DNA of 64,000 bases, from positions 202,614-266,613 of the forward strand of contig CAVVIT010000003.1 of the NCBI GenBank assembly GCA_963748405.1, given 5' to 3'. Origin of the DNA: Fen-1273 sp963748405. GTDB taxonomy: Bacteria > Bacteroidota > Ignavibacteria > UBA10030 > UBA6906. The translations under genes were made by a program, and so were the position numbers. Numbering within the stretch: the first letter of the stretch is position 1; every line of letters starts with the position of its first letter. This document shows, piece by piece, positions 45,079-53,858 of the stretch. Below the pieces are notes generated by a model, which made no database searches, was not told where the DNA came from, and was given only the letters and a program-made list of their open reading frames with translations.

Positions 45079-45648
45079 ATGACGCTATCGACGAACAACC
45101 AGTGGAAGAAGCGGACCTACGGTCCTGGCATCTTCATCAACGAGGTGGAAGTCGCGGCTGCCGAGGACATCTCTGGCACCACTCCCCCGTACATGGACCG
45201 CTCCGTGGACATCGGCATCAAGCTGACGTTGGAGGTTGGCAAGGATTTCCAGCCCCAACTATCCATCACGGGTAACTTCAAACGTGACCCTGACACGGGG
45301 GAGGTGATCGGCTGGGGCGGCGCGTTCGTCGTCCAGGAAGCCCTGGCAAGGCTCGGCTTCAAAGGCGAGCTGGACCAGGAGAACAGGATACCAGCGGAGG
45401 CGCTGGAAGGCGTCATCGGCAAACGCTTCCTGCGCCTCTCGTACATCAGCGGGGAGAAGCAGAATGGTAAGCCCCGCTACTCGGACTGGGGACGCATAGC
45501 GACCCCAGAGGAAGGAACCGAGGATCTGGTCACGCGATTCAAGCGGTCGGTGGCAAAGGGGTATCCGAAGAACTACCGCCCCGAGCTGCTGGACCAACTC
45601 GCCGAGCGGAGACCAGTACCAAGCGCAATCGATGAAGTAATCTTCTGA
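45079..45648 (+). CDS. hypothetical phage-type protein, partner of the ATPase
   Basis: 189 residues starting 18 bp after the ATPase with AGAGGAG before the ATG. Beta-rich first half (YGPGIFINEVEVAAAEDISG, IGIKLTLEVGKDFQPQLSIT), basic C-terminal part. This position is often taken by a single-strand-binding or ATPase-associated protein in phage recombination operons, but no OB-fold signature is certain. Confidence 0.55.
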   Translation: MTLSTNNQWKKRTYGPGIFINEVEVAAAEDISGTTPPYMDRSVDIGIKLTLEVGKDFQPQLSITGNFKRDPDTGEVIGWGGAFVVQEALARLGFKGELDQENRIPAEALEGVIGKRFLRLSYISGEKQNGKPRYSDWGRIATPEEGTEDLVTRFKRSVAKGYPKNYRPELLDQLAERRPVPSAIDEVIF

Positions 45649-45674
45649 TAATGTCGGTGCCTCCCCGTCCCCTT

Positions 45675-45693
45675 ACAGGGCGGGGGGCCCTGT
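45675..45693 (+). terminator. possible operon-end hairpin
   Basis: ACAGGGC / GCCCTGT stem with a G-rich loop, 26 bp after the last gene of the operon. There is no T tract, so it may be a factor-dependent or non-functional hairpin. Confidence 0.35.
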
Positions 45694-45896
45694 TACCTGC
45701 GGATTCGCATGGAGCCGTGCCTCGGTTCAGCCTGGGCCCTGGTGCGCGTAGCCATAGAAATCCACGCTCTCAAGCTGGAGCAGTGATCTCTATTCGGCGA
45801 GAAGCAGGGGCGCCGCACATAGCTGACGTAAGAGAGAATACCGTGCGGGACCACATTCTTGCGTTTCCCCGAATATTCTCGGCAGAGTTCGACCGC

Positions 45897-46134
45897 GTTA
45901 CACATTCACAATCCAAGAGTGTAACCGAGAATGTGGCAAATCGAGCTTCAATCAAAAGAAATTCGCTCATAGTTACGGTTACACTTTTTTGGGCGGTATG
46001 GAGGTCTCTGAGGGTCGGTACGGTACTGCCAATCACAGAATCGCCCCCTTTCCTTCTGACAAACCGTGTAAAGTGTAACTATATATTCTTATATATTCAT
46101 TTTCATCAACTTACAGCAGTATGCTCGGTTACAC
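45897..46134. promoter_or_regulatory. AT-rich region with five GTTACAC/GTGTAAC sites (iteron- or operator-like)
   Basis: GTTACAC occurs at 45897, 45978 and 46128 and its complement GTGTAAC at 45919 and 46073, with a near copy GTGTAAA at 46066. The first two form an inverted pair 15 bp apart. An AT-rich tract (TATATATTCTTATATATTC) lies between the fourth and fifth sites. The cluster separates the recombination operon from the convergent primase/helicase-like gene and reaches into that gene's 3' end. It could be a replication origin of the element or a repressor-binding region. Confidence 0.4.
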
Positions 46135-46843
46135 TTGCGGTTACGGTTACAGTTTGTGTGTCCACAGGATAGCGATTCGAGAAATCATGCAATGCCGCCA
46201 GAGGCACCTGGTAGCACCGTTTGGTCACGCCATTGACTTTAGCAATCTTGACCTTCACTCCAACCCGCATCACCATCTGGGTGAGCTTTGTCTTGGATAT
46301 TGACCCCTCGAACCCGCATGCTCGCATTATGAATCTGTAAGCAGTATCACTATCAAACAAGGGACAGTCGGCCTCACCCCCTACTGCTCTTGCTTCTTCG
46401 ATCATGTGGTTGAGCGCACTCGCCACCACCATCATTTGACTATCTTCCTGGTCGTCTTCAACCCGCTCCGCTTTGCATTGTGCAGAGAGAACTCGCATCA
46501 TCTCAGTGATAGTCGTACCGTCCGCGTCGACAAGATTTGCGATTGCCATGATCGGAGCCCAAAGATCGGCTTCCCTGTTTGCCAGGCTTTCCAGGCCGCG
46601 AATATCATTGAAATGTTCGCGGTAGAGGGACGCAATGCTCTTCCCGCAAGTGAGACCGAATATGTATAGATCATCCCTGAGCTTCTTCTGGGTTGTCATC
46701 ACGGAATCACTTTCTGTATCGTGTTCCACGACCTCCTCGCGCCTTTTACGAAGGATCCTTATGCGAATGACTCTCTCCCGCAGGACATTGTCCAGTTCAT
46801 TTATGCCTATCAGCACCTTGGGCGAATACGTCGAAAAAGGTGT
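46106..46843 (-). pseudogene. primase/helicase-like ATPase, C-terminal part (after frameshift)
   Basis: Continues the 46844-47559 gene in a shifted frame: STYSPKVLIGINELDNVLRE and RVIRIRILRKR (DUF3631-like arginine-rich end of the ATPase core), then a helical region and a C-terminal winged-helix-like end (SISKTKLTQMVMRVGVKVKI). The last residues are Val/Thr-rich and overlap the GTTACAC cluster. Confidence 0.6.
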
Positions 46844-47559
46844 GCAATCTTTTCGAAGTTCTCCCCGCCGCAACGGATCACCTGACCTGCCTTCGAAAAT
46901 CCCTGATTCAGCACAGACATTATGTCGCCACGCTTCTCGCGGTCTGAGCCGTTCAGGTTCTCCACTTCGTCGATCAGGAGTGTCGAACGATTGTTCTGGA
47001 TCTCGCGAAACATTACGGCGGGGGTGACACTCACCATTGCCAGGCTGTTAAAACACAACGGAGACAGGACCTCGGAGAGGGCGGACTTACCCGATCCCTT
47101 CTCTCCCGTAACATGCAGATACGGGAAATATCGAAAGATACGGAAGCCGTAGGTTCCCATCACCCACAGGGCCAAGAACTCATACTGACCCTTCCCACCA
47201 AGGACGACGAACCTCTTGAGATACGACACCAGATTGCCGTGAATTTCGGAGGCAGTCAGGGCCGTCTCCTCTTGGAGGAACGACTTGATCCCTTGGCCTG
47301 AGAATCTGCTTCTTGAAAAATTCGCCGCTGTAAGTTTGAGCCCGATAGAATTGGGGTCGTCTATGGGAATCATTGAGCGGTCAGAAGTCACCAAATACTT
47401 CTTTTCCCCAACGATACACCCGTAGTAGAACGTCCCGTTCACGAAGTCCTGGGCTGGATTCACTTCCTGGATCGCGCTTTCCGCGGCCAATTCGTTTAGA
47501 ATCTGCTGTGACACAACAGGTCTTGCTGGTTCGCTTACAACACACCCTTCCTCTCGCAT
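46844..47559 (-). CDS. primase/helicase-like AAA+ ATPase, N-terminal part (frameshifted)
   Basis: Starts at the ATG 47559 with GAAGG upstream. Walker A is HVTGEKGSGKSALSEVL and Walker B is STLLIDEVENLNGSD; VTPAVMFREIQNN and DIMSVLNQGF follow, as in phage and plasmid D5/DUF927/DUF3631-type ATPases. The frame breaks at the five-T run near 46839-46843 on the coding strand (IAHLF then STYSPKV); six T would fuse it to the downstream part, giving ~480 residues. It probably serves replication of the element. Confidence 0.65.
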
Positions 47560-47733
47560 GATAATATTCCTTCAGATTGGGTATTGATTGCCAGTTCGTT
47601 GCATCTTGCGCCAGTGAACAAGTTCAATATGTCCTTCTCTGGGTAAACGGTCAGGCAACGCCCTGGGCTGCTTGCGTGAAGCGTTGCCCGACTAGGGATC
47701 CCGTCACGCCCGAGATGGACCGCCTACGTCACA

Positions 47734-48033
47734 TCATGACGCCCCAACCAATGCCCCGCCTTGAGTCCCAGTGGCGTGTTGAGTGGGAGTTTCGTTCATG
47801 ATCGCGGCGCGGGTAGTATGTTGGGACCCCTCTTCAATTGTCGCGCTGCGAGGCGTGATATTCTTGACCCTCCCGACCCGCCTCCGCCTGGGGTTTGTCC
47901 CCATGCGATAGATGAAGAGAGCGCAATCTGATACTTGGCAGTTCGCCGCCTCGGCGCGGTTGTCACCACTGCACTCGATGCATTTCTCTCTGATCGCCCT
48001 CAAGGGTGTCTTCGACCTCTCCACTTGGCTCAT
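47734..48033 (-). CDS. small Cys-rich phage-type protein
   Basis: 99 residues. The pattern TPLRAIREKCIECSGDNRAE and NCQVSDCALFIYRMGTNPRR (four Cys: CxxC, then C-x5-C) is a zinc-ribbon-like family common in phages and mobile elements near replication genes. Function unknown. A GGCAACGC/GCGTTGCC hairpin lies downstream at 47654-47688. Confidence 0.6.
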   Translation of the reverse strand: MSQVERSKTPLRAIREKCIECSGDNRAEAANCQVSDCALFIYRMGTNPRRRRVGRVKNITPRSATIEEGSQHTTRAAIMNETPTQHATGTQGGALVGAS

Positions 48034-48224
48034 TTGTGTATCTCCAAAAAAAGAGGCGACCCCAGGGCCATGCTACCCCGAGATCGCCTATCAATTCTGT
48101 GTGCATGGTAAAGGACCCGACGACTGCCCTCTACCAAGAGAAGCTTATTTCACAATTCCTCTTGACTTGATATCCGAAAACGCCACATTCGGACTGGATT
48201 CACATAAAACAAGCCCTAAGGCCT

Positions 48225-49052
48225 TCAGTCAATCCTCTCAAATTGCTCGTCATCTGCGCCATATCTCTCGATGTCACCTCCTACGCTCTTCTCCCTTCCC
48301 TTTCTGATTCGGTCCGACAGCTTGACTATGCGATCGCTCATGTCAGCGTGCACCAGTTCCCACCATTCCTCCTTGTCGGGTGTTTTTGCCATATGTATTT
48401 TCTTTTCGACGGCAGCATCTATGGCGAGAAGATTCTGCGGTTTCCCGAGGTGATTGTGCCAAGTAGTAACCGAGGTTTGGCTCACCTGGGAGAGTTGATT
48501 AAGCGTTGGCCTTTGATTCTGAAAGTGTTCAACCGCTTCAACGTAAAGTTTACCCAGATCCTTCGGGCCACGCAGCCCCTTCGGAACTAATGCTGCCGCC
48601 GCAAATGGCAGACCTTCAAGGCTCGGCTTTTCAAAGCCGTGATCGGAAAACCAACCATCAAATTTCCCTACCACGTTCTCGATGAATACCACCAGCAGAG
48701 AGATGTCTTTGCTGTGGGGTAGCCGCGCCAAGTCTGTTCGAGCATTCCCCAGGTCGATAATGGCATCATCTACCTCAAGTCGGTTCCATTGTTCGCACCT
48801 TCTCGCCCAGTCTTGCCCAACCTCAATCCCGAGTTCTTCCAGTGAAAGGATCGGCTGCATGTGGTAACCGAGTTTCTCGGATTCTGTTGCAGGCATATCC
48901 TTGACCGACCCATCGTCGTTCATTCCCATGTACTTGATATTGACTACGTATCCTCCTTGCTCGACTTCCTCAATGCGATCAAACAAGCGGAAGCAATACG
49001 GATAGGGACCTGTTTCAAATGGATCGTTTTTGTCTGAGGGCACGTTTAGCAC
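48225..49052 (-). CDS. hypothetical protein with a helix-turn-helix-like segment
   Basis: 275 residues, acidic overall. Residues ~200-225 (PTLNQLSQVSQTSVTTWHNHL) look like a helix-turn-helix. The N-terminal half (FRLFDRIEEVEQGGYVVNIK) is unassigned. Its place among replication genes suggests a DNA-binding role, which is inference only. Confidence 0.5.
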   Translation of the reverse strand: MLNVPSDKNDPFETGPYPYCFRLFDRIEEVEQGGYVVNIKYMGMNDDGSVKDMPATESEKLGYHMQPILSLEELGIEVGQDWARRCEQWNRLEVDDAIIDLGNARTDLARLPHSKDISLLVVFIENVVGKFDGWFSDHGFEKPSLEGLPFAAAALVPKGLRGPKDLGKLYVEAVEHFQNQRPTLNQLSQVSQTSVTTWHNHLGKPQNLLAIDAAVEKKIHMAKTPDKEEWWELVHADMSDRIVKLSDRIRKGREKSVGGDIERYGADDEQFERID

Positions 49053-49171
49053 TTTGGACGATTTTCTCTTGGGTATGATCTCGATTCAGCGGTCAGCCGC
49101 AGGTCAGTTGGGATCGCTCCCCATCTTATAGAAATCCATGTATGATGGCGGGAGCATTAGATGCCCTTTTG

Positions 49172-49516
49172 TCAGTTCAGACCGACTTTCGTGATCTTGT
49201 GGACGTGGACCAAGTGCCGCATCGCATCGCCGTCATACTCGACGATCATCACAAGGAACTCTTCCCCAATGTCGAGGTCCAGGATGAGATCAACCAGCCC
49301 CTCATCGCTCTGACCGCCATCTTTGAGGTATTGCTTGAGACGCGGAGTGGGCCAATACGCGAAGTTGGCATCGATGAGTACTCCAGCAGATCCATAATCC
49401 TCGGGCAGGAATACGAAAGCACCCGCGTCTTCTGACTTCTCCATCTCGGCGTCCCACGCGACTAGCAGGTGATTGTAATCAGCATAGATTGCGGCGATGA
49501 GAGCGGGGTAGGTCAT
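49172..49516 (-). CDS. small acidic hypothetical protein
   Basis: 114 residues (YPALIAAIYADYNHLLVAWD ... GEEFLVMIVEYDGDAMRHLV), strongly acidic. No family recognised. On the same strand as its neighbours and followed after 86 bp (leftward) by other element genes. Confidence 0.5.
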   Translation of the reverse strand: MTYPALIAAIYADYNHLLVAWDAEMEKSEDAGAFVFLPEDYGSAGVLIDANFAYWPTPRLKQYLKDGGQSDEGLVDLILDLDIGEEFLVMIVEYDGDAMRHLVHVHKITKVGLN

Positions 49517-49602
49517 TTTAGCGATTCATCAATCTTGATTTACACAAGCATGTGGCGAGGCCCCGCCCATGTTTCAGTACGATTGCCTTAGTCAGCAAAG
49601 TA

Positions 49603-51150
49603 CTAATTCAGTGCCTCGCTGCAAACGATTCTTGGCGTGTCCGCAGAGATGTTAGCACTGTCTTCGACGACTTCCAAGCGCTCCTGAATTCTATGTTGAT
49701 GATAAATTCTAGTAAGAGTCTTCAGCAACAATGTCCCAGCGACACCGTTCCTTCGCAACAAATTCAGTTCTCGCTGAACTGCTGCAGTTTGAGAAGCCCT
49801 GAAAGCCTTTTCAAGAAGATTGATTTGCGCCCTAGCGTCCTCATCGTCAGTAGACTGAAACAACACCCTGAGTTCTCTTACAATGTACCGCTGAGCAAGG
49901 GTAAGCGACATCGACTGTTCTCGACTGGTCATCCGTTGCTTAACCTCCTCATCGAACACCCGTTTGACACTCATGACAATCTTATTGTGATCTTTCGGCA
50001 CGGCCGTTCCCGCCTCACGATCTCCAGACTTGATCTGACCGAGGATTCTCGGAATGTCTCTTGAGACGATTGCCCCCTCCTTGTCTGCGATGAAAAGCTG
50101 TTTGTAAATGCCTGATTTGCAGAAAACAAACGTAGCACTACTTAACGATAACTTACCTGTACGAATGCCATCCTTGAGTTGTTCGATGCGCTCATATTCC
50201 GCGGGGTTTTCTCTCCTGAGCTGCCTCATGATTTCCTCCGCCTCGTTGAGATCGAGAGATTCTTCCCCTTCTTCTTCAAAGAGGCTAAGTTGGTCAGTCC
50301 TTTTTTCATAGATAGCGTACATTGATTCTTCGTTTAATCGCTCGGTTTTGTCCAGAATTTGGGCATCCTCTCCAATAGTATCATGAATTTCTTGAATTCG
50401 CTCGTGAAGTGTCGCTCGCAACCCGAGAGTTCGGTCAAGCCCCGTTTCTGGCAAGAAATTATAACCCCATACGATTTCATTTTCTGATCCAATGCGGTCT
50501 ATCCGACCGAATCTTTGAATGAGGCGAACGGGGTTCCAGTGAAGGTCGTAGTTAATCATCTTATCGCAGTCTTGAAGGTTAAGCCCCTCCGAGAGAATGT
50601 CTGTCGCAATGAGCAGTTTGATCTCCACTTCGCCCCTTAGAAACTTATAGTCTGGGTTCGCTTTGGGCGCAAAACGGCCGACAACCCTCCCCTTGCTCTT
50701 GTCTCCACTGTATATTACTTCGACCTCGGGATTTGCTGAATGCGGATTCAAGTTGTCAAATAGATAGCGAGCAGTGTCAGCAAATTGGGTAAAAATGATG
50801 AGCTTGCCCCGCAACAGCGCTTCAGTCTTCATCCATTCGAGGAGCGTCTGCAGTTTCGCATCTTTCTCTGGCCCTATATCCTTAACGTGGTCGAACATTT
50901 CCTTAAGAATTCCCAAGTCATGCTTAACGTCGCGGAAAAGCTTCTCCTTATCAAAATCCTCGATCCTATACTTCGCGCTTGCCTCAGATAGAGCATCATA
51001 AAGTTCCGATTCTTCTAACTTGTCGGATTCGTACAAAATGCTCTGAGCCTCATCGCCCGCTGGAACGATTCCGTTGTCCAACGATCCCAAAAAGGCCTCA
51101 TGGATGCGGATCATTCGTTTGAGTGTCTCTCGGAATGCATAGACACTCGA
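49603..51150 (-). pseudogene. PLD-SNF2 helicase, C-terminal helicase part (after frameshift)
   Basis: In-frame from RFESSVYAFRETLKRMIRIH. The second RecA-like lobe is complete: GKLIIFTQFADTARYLF (motif IV), LLIATDILSEGLNLQDCDKM (motif V) and RLIQRFGRIDRIGS (motif VI with both arginines). A long helical C-terminal region follows. It is the continuation of 51151-52927. Confidence 0.8.
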
Positions 51151-52927
51151 TTCAAATCTTCTTGAAAAGCAGGGCTCTCATTAACCCATGGAGGTTCGCC
51201 CCCGCTCGATGTAGATCCAGATACGGTTGACGCTTCTGCTTTTCGGGAACTACGTAATCCCAAAGAGCATAACGGGCATAAGACAGTTCTTTGGCATTAG
51301 CGTCACGTCGCTGGTTCTTAGATTTACCAAGATATCCTCGCAGCCTTTGATAGAGGCCGTTGTACGTTCTCTCGATACTGTATTCAATAGTCTCAAGCTC
51401 GCGTTTAGGAAAGAACTGATGTCTACCACCTACCATCACATACGCTCGACGCCTGCCCGAACGATACTCTTCAAAATGACTTGGATCGACTGGCTGTTGT
51501 GTCACGCTATCAAATCCATACCACTTAAGAATGTGGTTGCGGGTTCGCCGTATTAGGATATGCACCAATATGTCCTGCAATCGTCGTTCACCTTTTTCAA
51601 CAAGGGCAAAGAACTTCTTTAGGTCTTGCGGATCGATGGGAAGGTCGGTCTTGTCTTCGGGGTGAAAGAGTTTGACTTGGTTGTACACATCTGCGACTGC
51701 TTTGTTGCGGGGTGTTGCAGTAAGGAATACGCAACGCTTCCGCCCCGCGCTGAGATAGGCTTGCAGAATTTCGTATCGTTGCGTTGTTTGGGTTCTAAAG
51801 TTGTGGCTTTCATCCACTAGAACGAAATCTCTGTCTCTATACTTAATGTCGTCAAGAAGGATGCTGCCATCCGATCCTCCCCGCTCGCGCAGATAACCCA
51901 TAGAAAGGACACGGGCATTCAAATCATACACTTCGTTGTAGTTTTCCCACATGTCAACTAACGTTGCAGGACAGATAATAAGGGGACGAGCATGGTCGGT
52001 TCGCTCGAAATGTTTCAGAATAGCGGCGCCTATGAAGCTCTTGCCGAGTCCCACCACGTCGGAGACGAAGGCGCCCGAGTATTCACGTATAATCTGGACA
52101 GCCTGCTTTACTGCAACGCGCTGGAAATCTGCTAGCTTTGACGTAATATCATCGTCCCAAAGAATGTCTACCTCATCGCCCTCTTCAAGTCGATCACGCA
52201 CAAGTTCATGTAACGTCTTCATGTAGATATCATACGGTCTGCACGTCGACATTGCCCACGATGAGCGGAGCTCAGCCATTAGGGATTCGTCGAACTCCTT
52301 TGACTCCTCCCATAACTCGTCAAACCAGTGGGACAATTCCCGATGGTTGTCTTCTCCATGCACGACCACGTTAAGTTCGGTATTGTGCGAAATGCCAGAG
52401 AGGGAAAGATTAGACGAGCCAACGACTGCGATTCCCTTCTCGTAACGACCGTCCTGTTTATAGTCAAAAATGTACGCCTTTGCATGCAAACGGCCCTTGG
52501 TATAGACCCTCACCATCATTTTCTTTAGCTCAATGAGCCTGGCGATGGTGGTGACGAGCTCTTCATTTTCATCGGTTTCATCCATTAGCGCAACAGCATC
52601 CCCAAGGTTCTCTGCCGTTACCTTGACGTTTCTGGATTCGTCCGTTCGCTTGATGAACTTAATCTGATTCGCGGCATCTTCAACGAGTTCGAGCCGCTTG
52701 TAACCCTCTGAGAGTTGCTCAAGTGTTTGGTAGTTCGTCGTGTTGCCAATGAGCAAGCGGATCTCGCCGACATTATTCAGGAGGCTCCGAATTGGCTCAA
52801 AGCCAGAAAGAAAGAAATAGCCAACTGCGAACTTTACTCGTTCGCTGGAGGGCAGGATGCGGCGTATGTGCTCGACAAGCTTCTCGTTTCGGTTATCGAT
52901 TATGTCGTGTTGAGGCATTTTAGGCAC
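51151..52927 (-). CDS. phospholipase D-like nuclease/SNF2-family helicase, N-terminal part (frameshifted)
   Basis: Starts at GTG 52927 or ATG 52918, overlapping the end of the methylase TRD gene. Residues 25-200 are a PLD domain with one HKD motif (H148-K150-D155 in RLHAKAYIFD; GSSN at 170-173). The SNF2 lobe follows: VVGLGKSF (Walker A, ~291-298), VDESHNF (DESH 372-375) and LTATP (402-406). Near 51150 one extra base turns the expected LLFKRFESS into LLFKKI-stop; removing it gives a ~1110-residue protein. A PLD nuclease on a DNA translocase beside a methylase indicates a restriction or anti-phage system. Confidence 0.8.
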
Positions 52928-53858
52928 TTGACTCTACAAGTGATTGTTCGCTTTGACTAAGGGAGTACAGTTTGTAAATGATCAGATCCAACTCACGCTG
53001 GAGGTCCTCTGCATCAGAGTTCAATCCTCGAGCCCTGGCATGCGTAATCCTACGAACCACAGCTTTGATAGCATCAACTGATTCCTTCTCAATCGTACAA
53101 ATTGGCAATGCCCTTATTCGCTGAGGCTTGACTTCGGCGAGTACCCTGCCAGCCTCTTGAGAGATTTCCCTGTAGAAGAATCGAATCAACCTCGAATTGA
53201 GAATGCCTTCAAAGAACTCGACCTCTTGGGTAAATTGAGGAAGGAGTTGGACAATATTCACGGAGTTTATGCAATAGTAGCCCGATTCATTGTCCACGGC
53301 TGCGATGATTCGGTCAGCAGTCTGGCGCACAATTATCTTGGGTGTATTGAAAAGCTCGGGATACCTGGCGCGAAACAGCACATGCCATTCGCGAGCGCCC
53401 TTTTTCTTCTCTACGCATTTCTGAATTAGCAATGCCTTATATCTCAAAAGGTATTTATGGATGTTGGGTGCGCTTGACTTGTCGAACGAATCTGTTATAT
53501 ACAGAACGCTTTCACCTGTGTTAGCAGGACAGGTGAATTGGTTAAATTGATTTCCTCGGATCGTAGGCTTGAGACAGGCCGATTCGAGCTTGTATTGTTT
53601 CACCTGTTCCTTGTTGACAATGTAAACCTCGTCGCAACTTGTGCATATACCATTTGCGATGTCGAGGGTATATTCTTCAAAGGGTGGAAATGAAGCAGCT
53701 AGTTTCGTGACGAGGTTGGTGCGGGCTATATCAAATGTGAAGATACAGTTGGGGGTGCCTCTGAGAGTACTGCTTGGAAGGTACTCAAATTGACCTTTGT
53801 CAAGTATTTCGCCGACCTCCCTCAAGCTGCATTTTCTCAGGTCCGACACTTCAATTGG
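52920..53858 (-). CDS. target-recognition part of the adenine methylase (TaqI_C/TRD-like)
   Basis: About 309 residues, starting at ATG 53849 if independent: RKCSLREVGEILDKGQFEYL, CDEVYIVNKEQVKQYKLES, then TPKIIVRQTADRIIAAVD and SVNIVQLLPQFTQEVEFFEGILNS-like blocks typical of the C-terminal specificity domain of Eco57I/type IIG and ISP enzymes. Its frame is open upstream as IEVSDLRKC and overlaps the methylase end by 13 bp, so the two were probably one ~1155-residue polypeptide. Confidence 0.75.
   Translation of the reverse strand, partial: PIEVSDLRKCSLREVGEILDKGQFEYLPSSTLRGTPNCIFTFDIARTNLVTKLAASFPPFEEYTLDIANGICTSCDEVYIVNKEQVKQYKLESACLKPTIRGNQFNQFTCPANTGESVLYITDSFDKSSAPNIHKYLLRYKALLIQKCVEKKKGAREWHVLFRARYPELFNTPKIIVRQTADRIIAAVDNESGYYCINSVNIVQLLPQFTQEVEFFEGILNSRLIRFFYREISQEAGRVLAEVKPQRIRALPICTIEKESVDAIKAVVRRITHARARGLNSDAEDLQRELDLIIYKLYSLSQSEQSLVESSA

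Noticed and set aside
45651..46172. 173-residue plus-strand frame
   Set aside because: No ribosome-binding site or family motif; it crosses the GTTACAC cluster and the end of the convergent gene.
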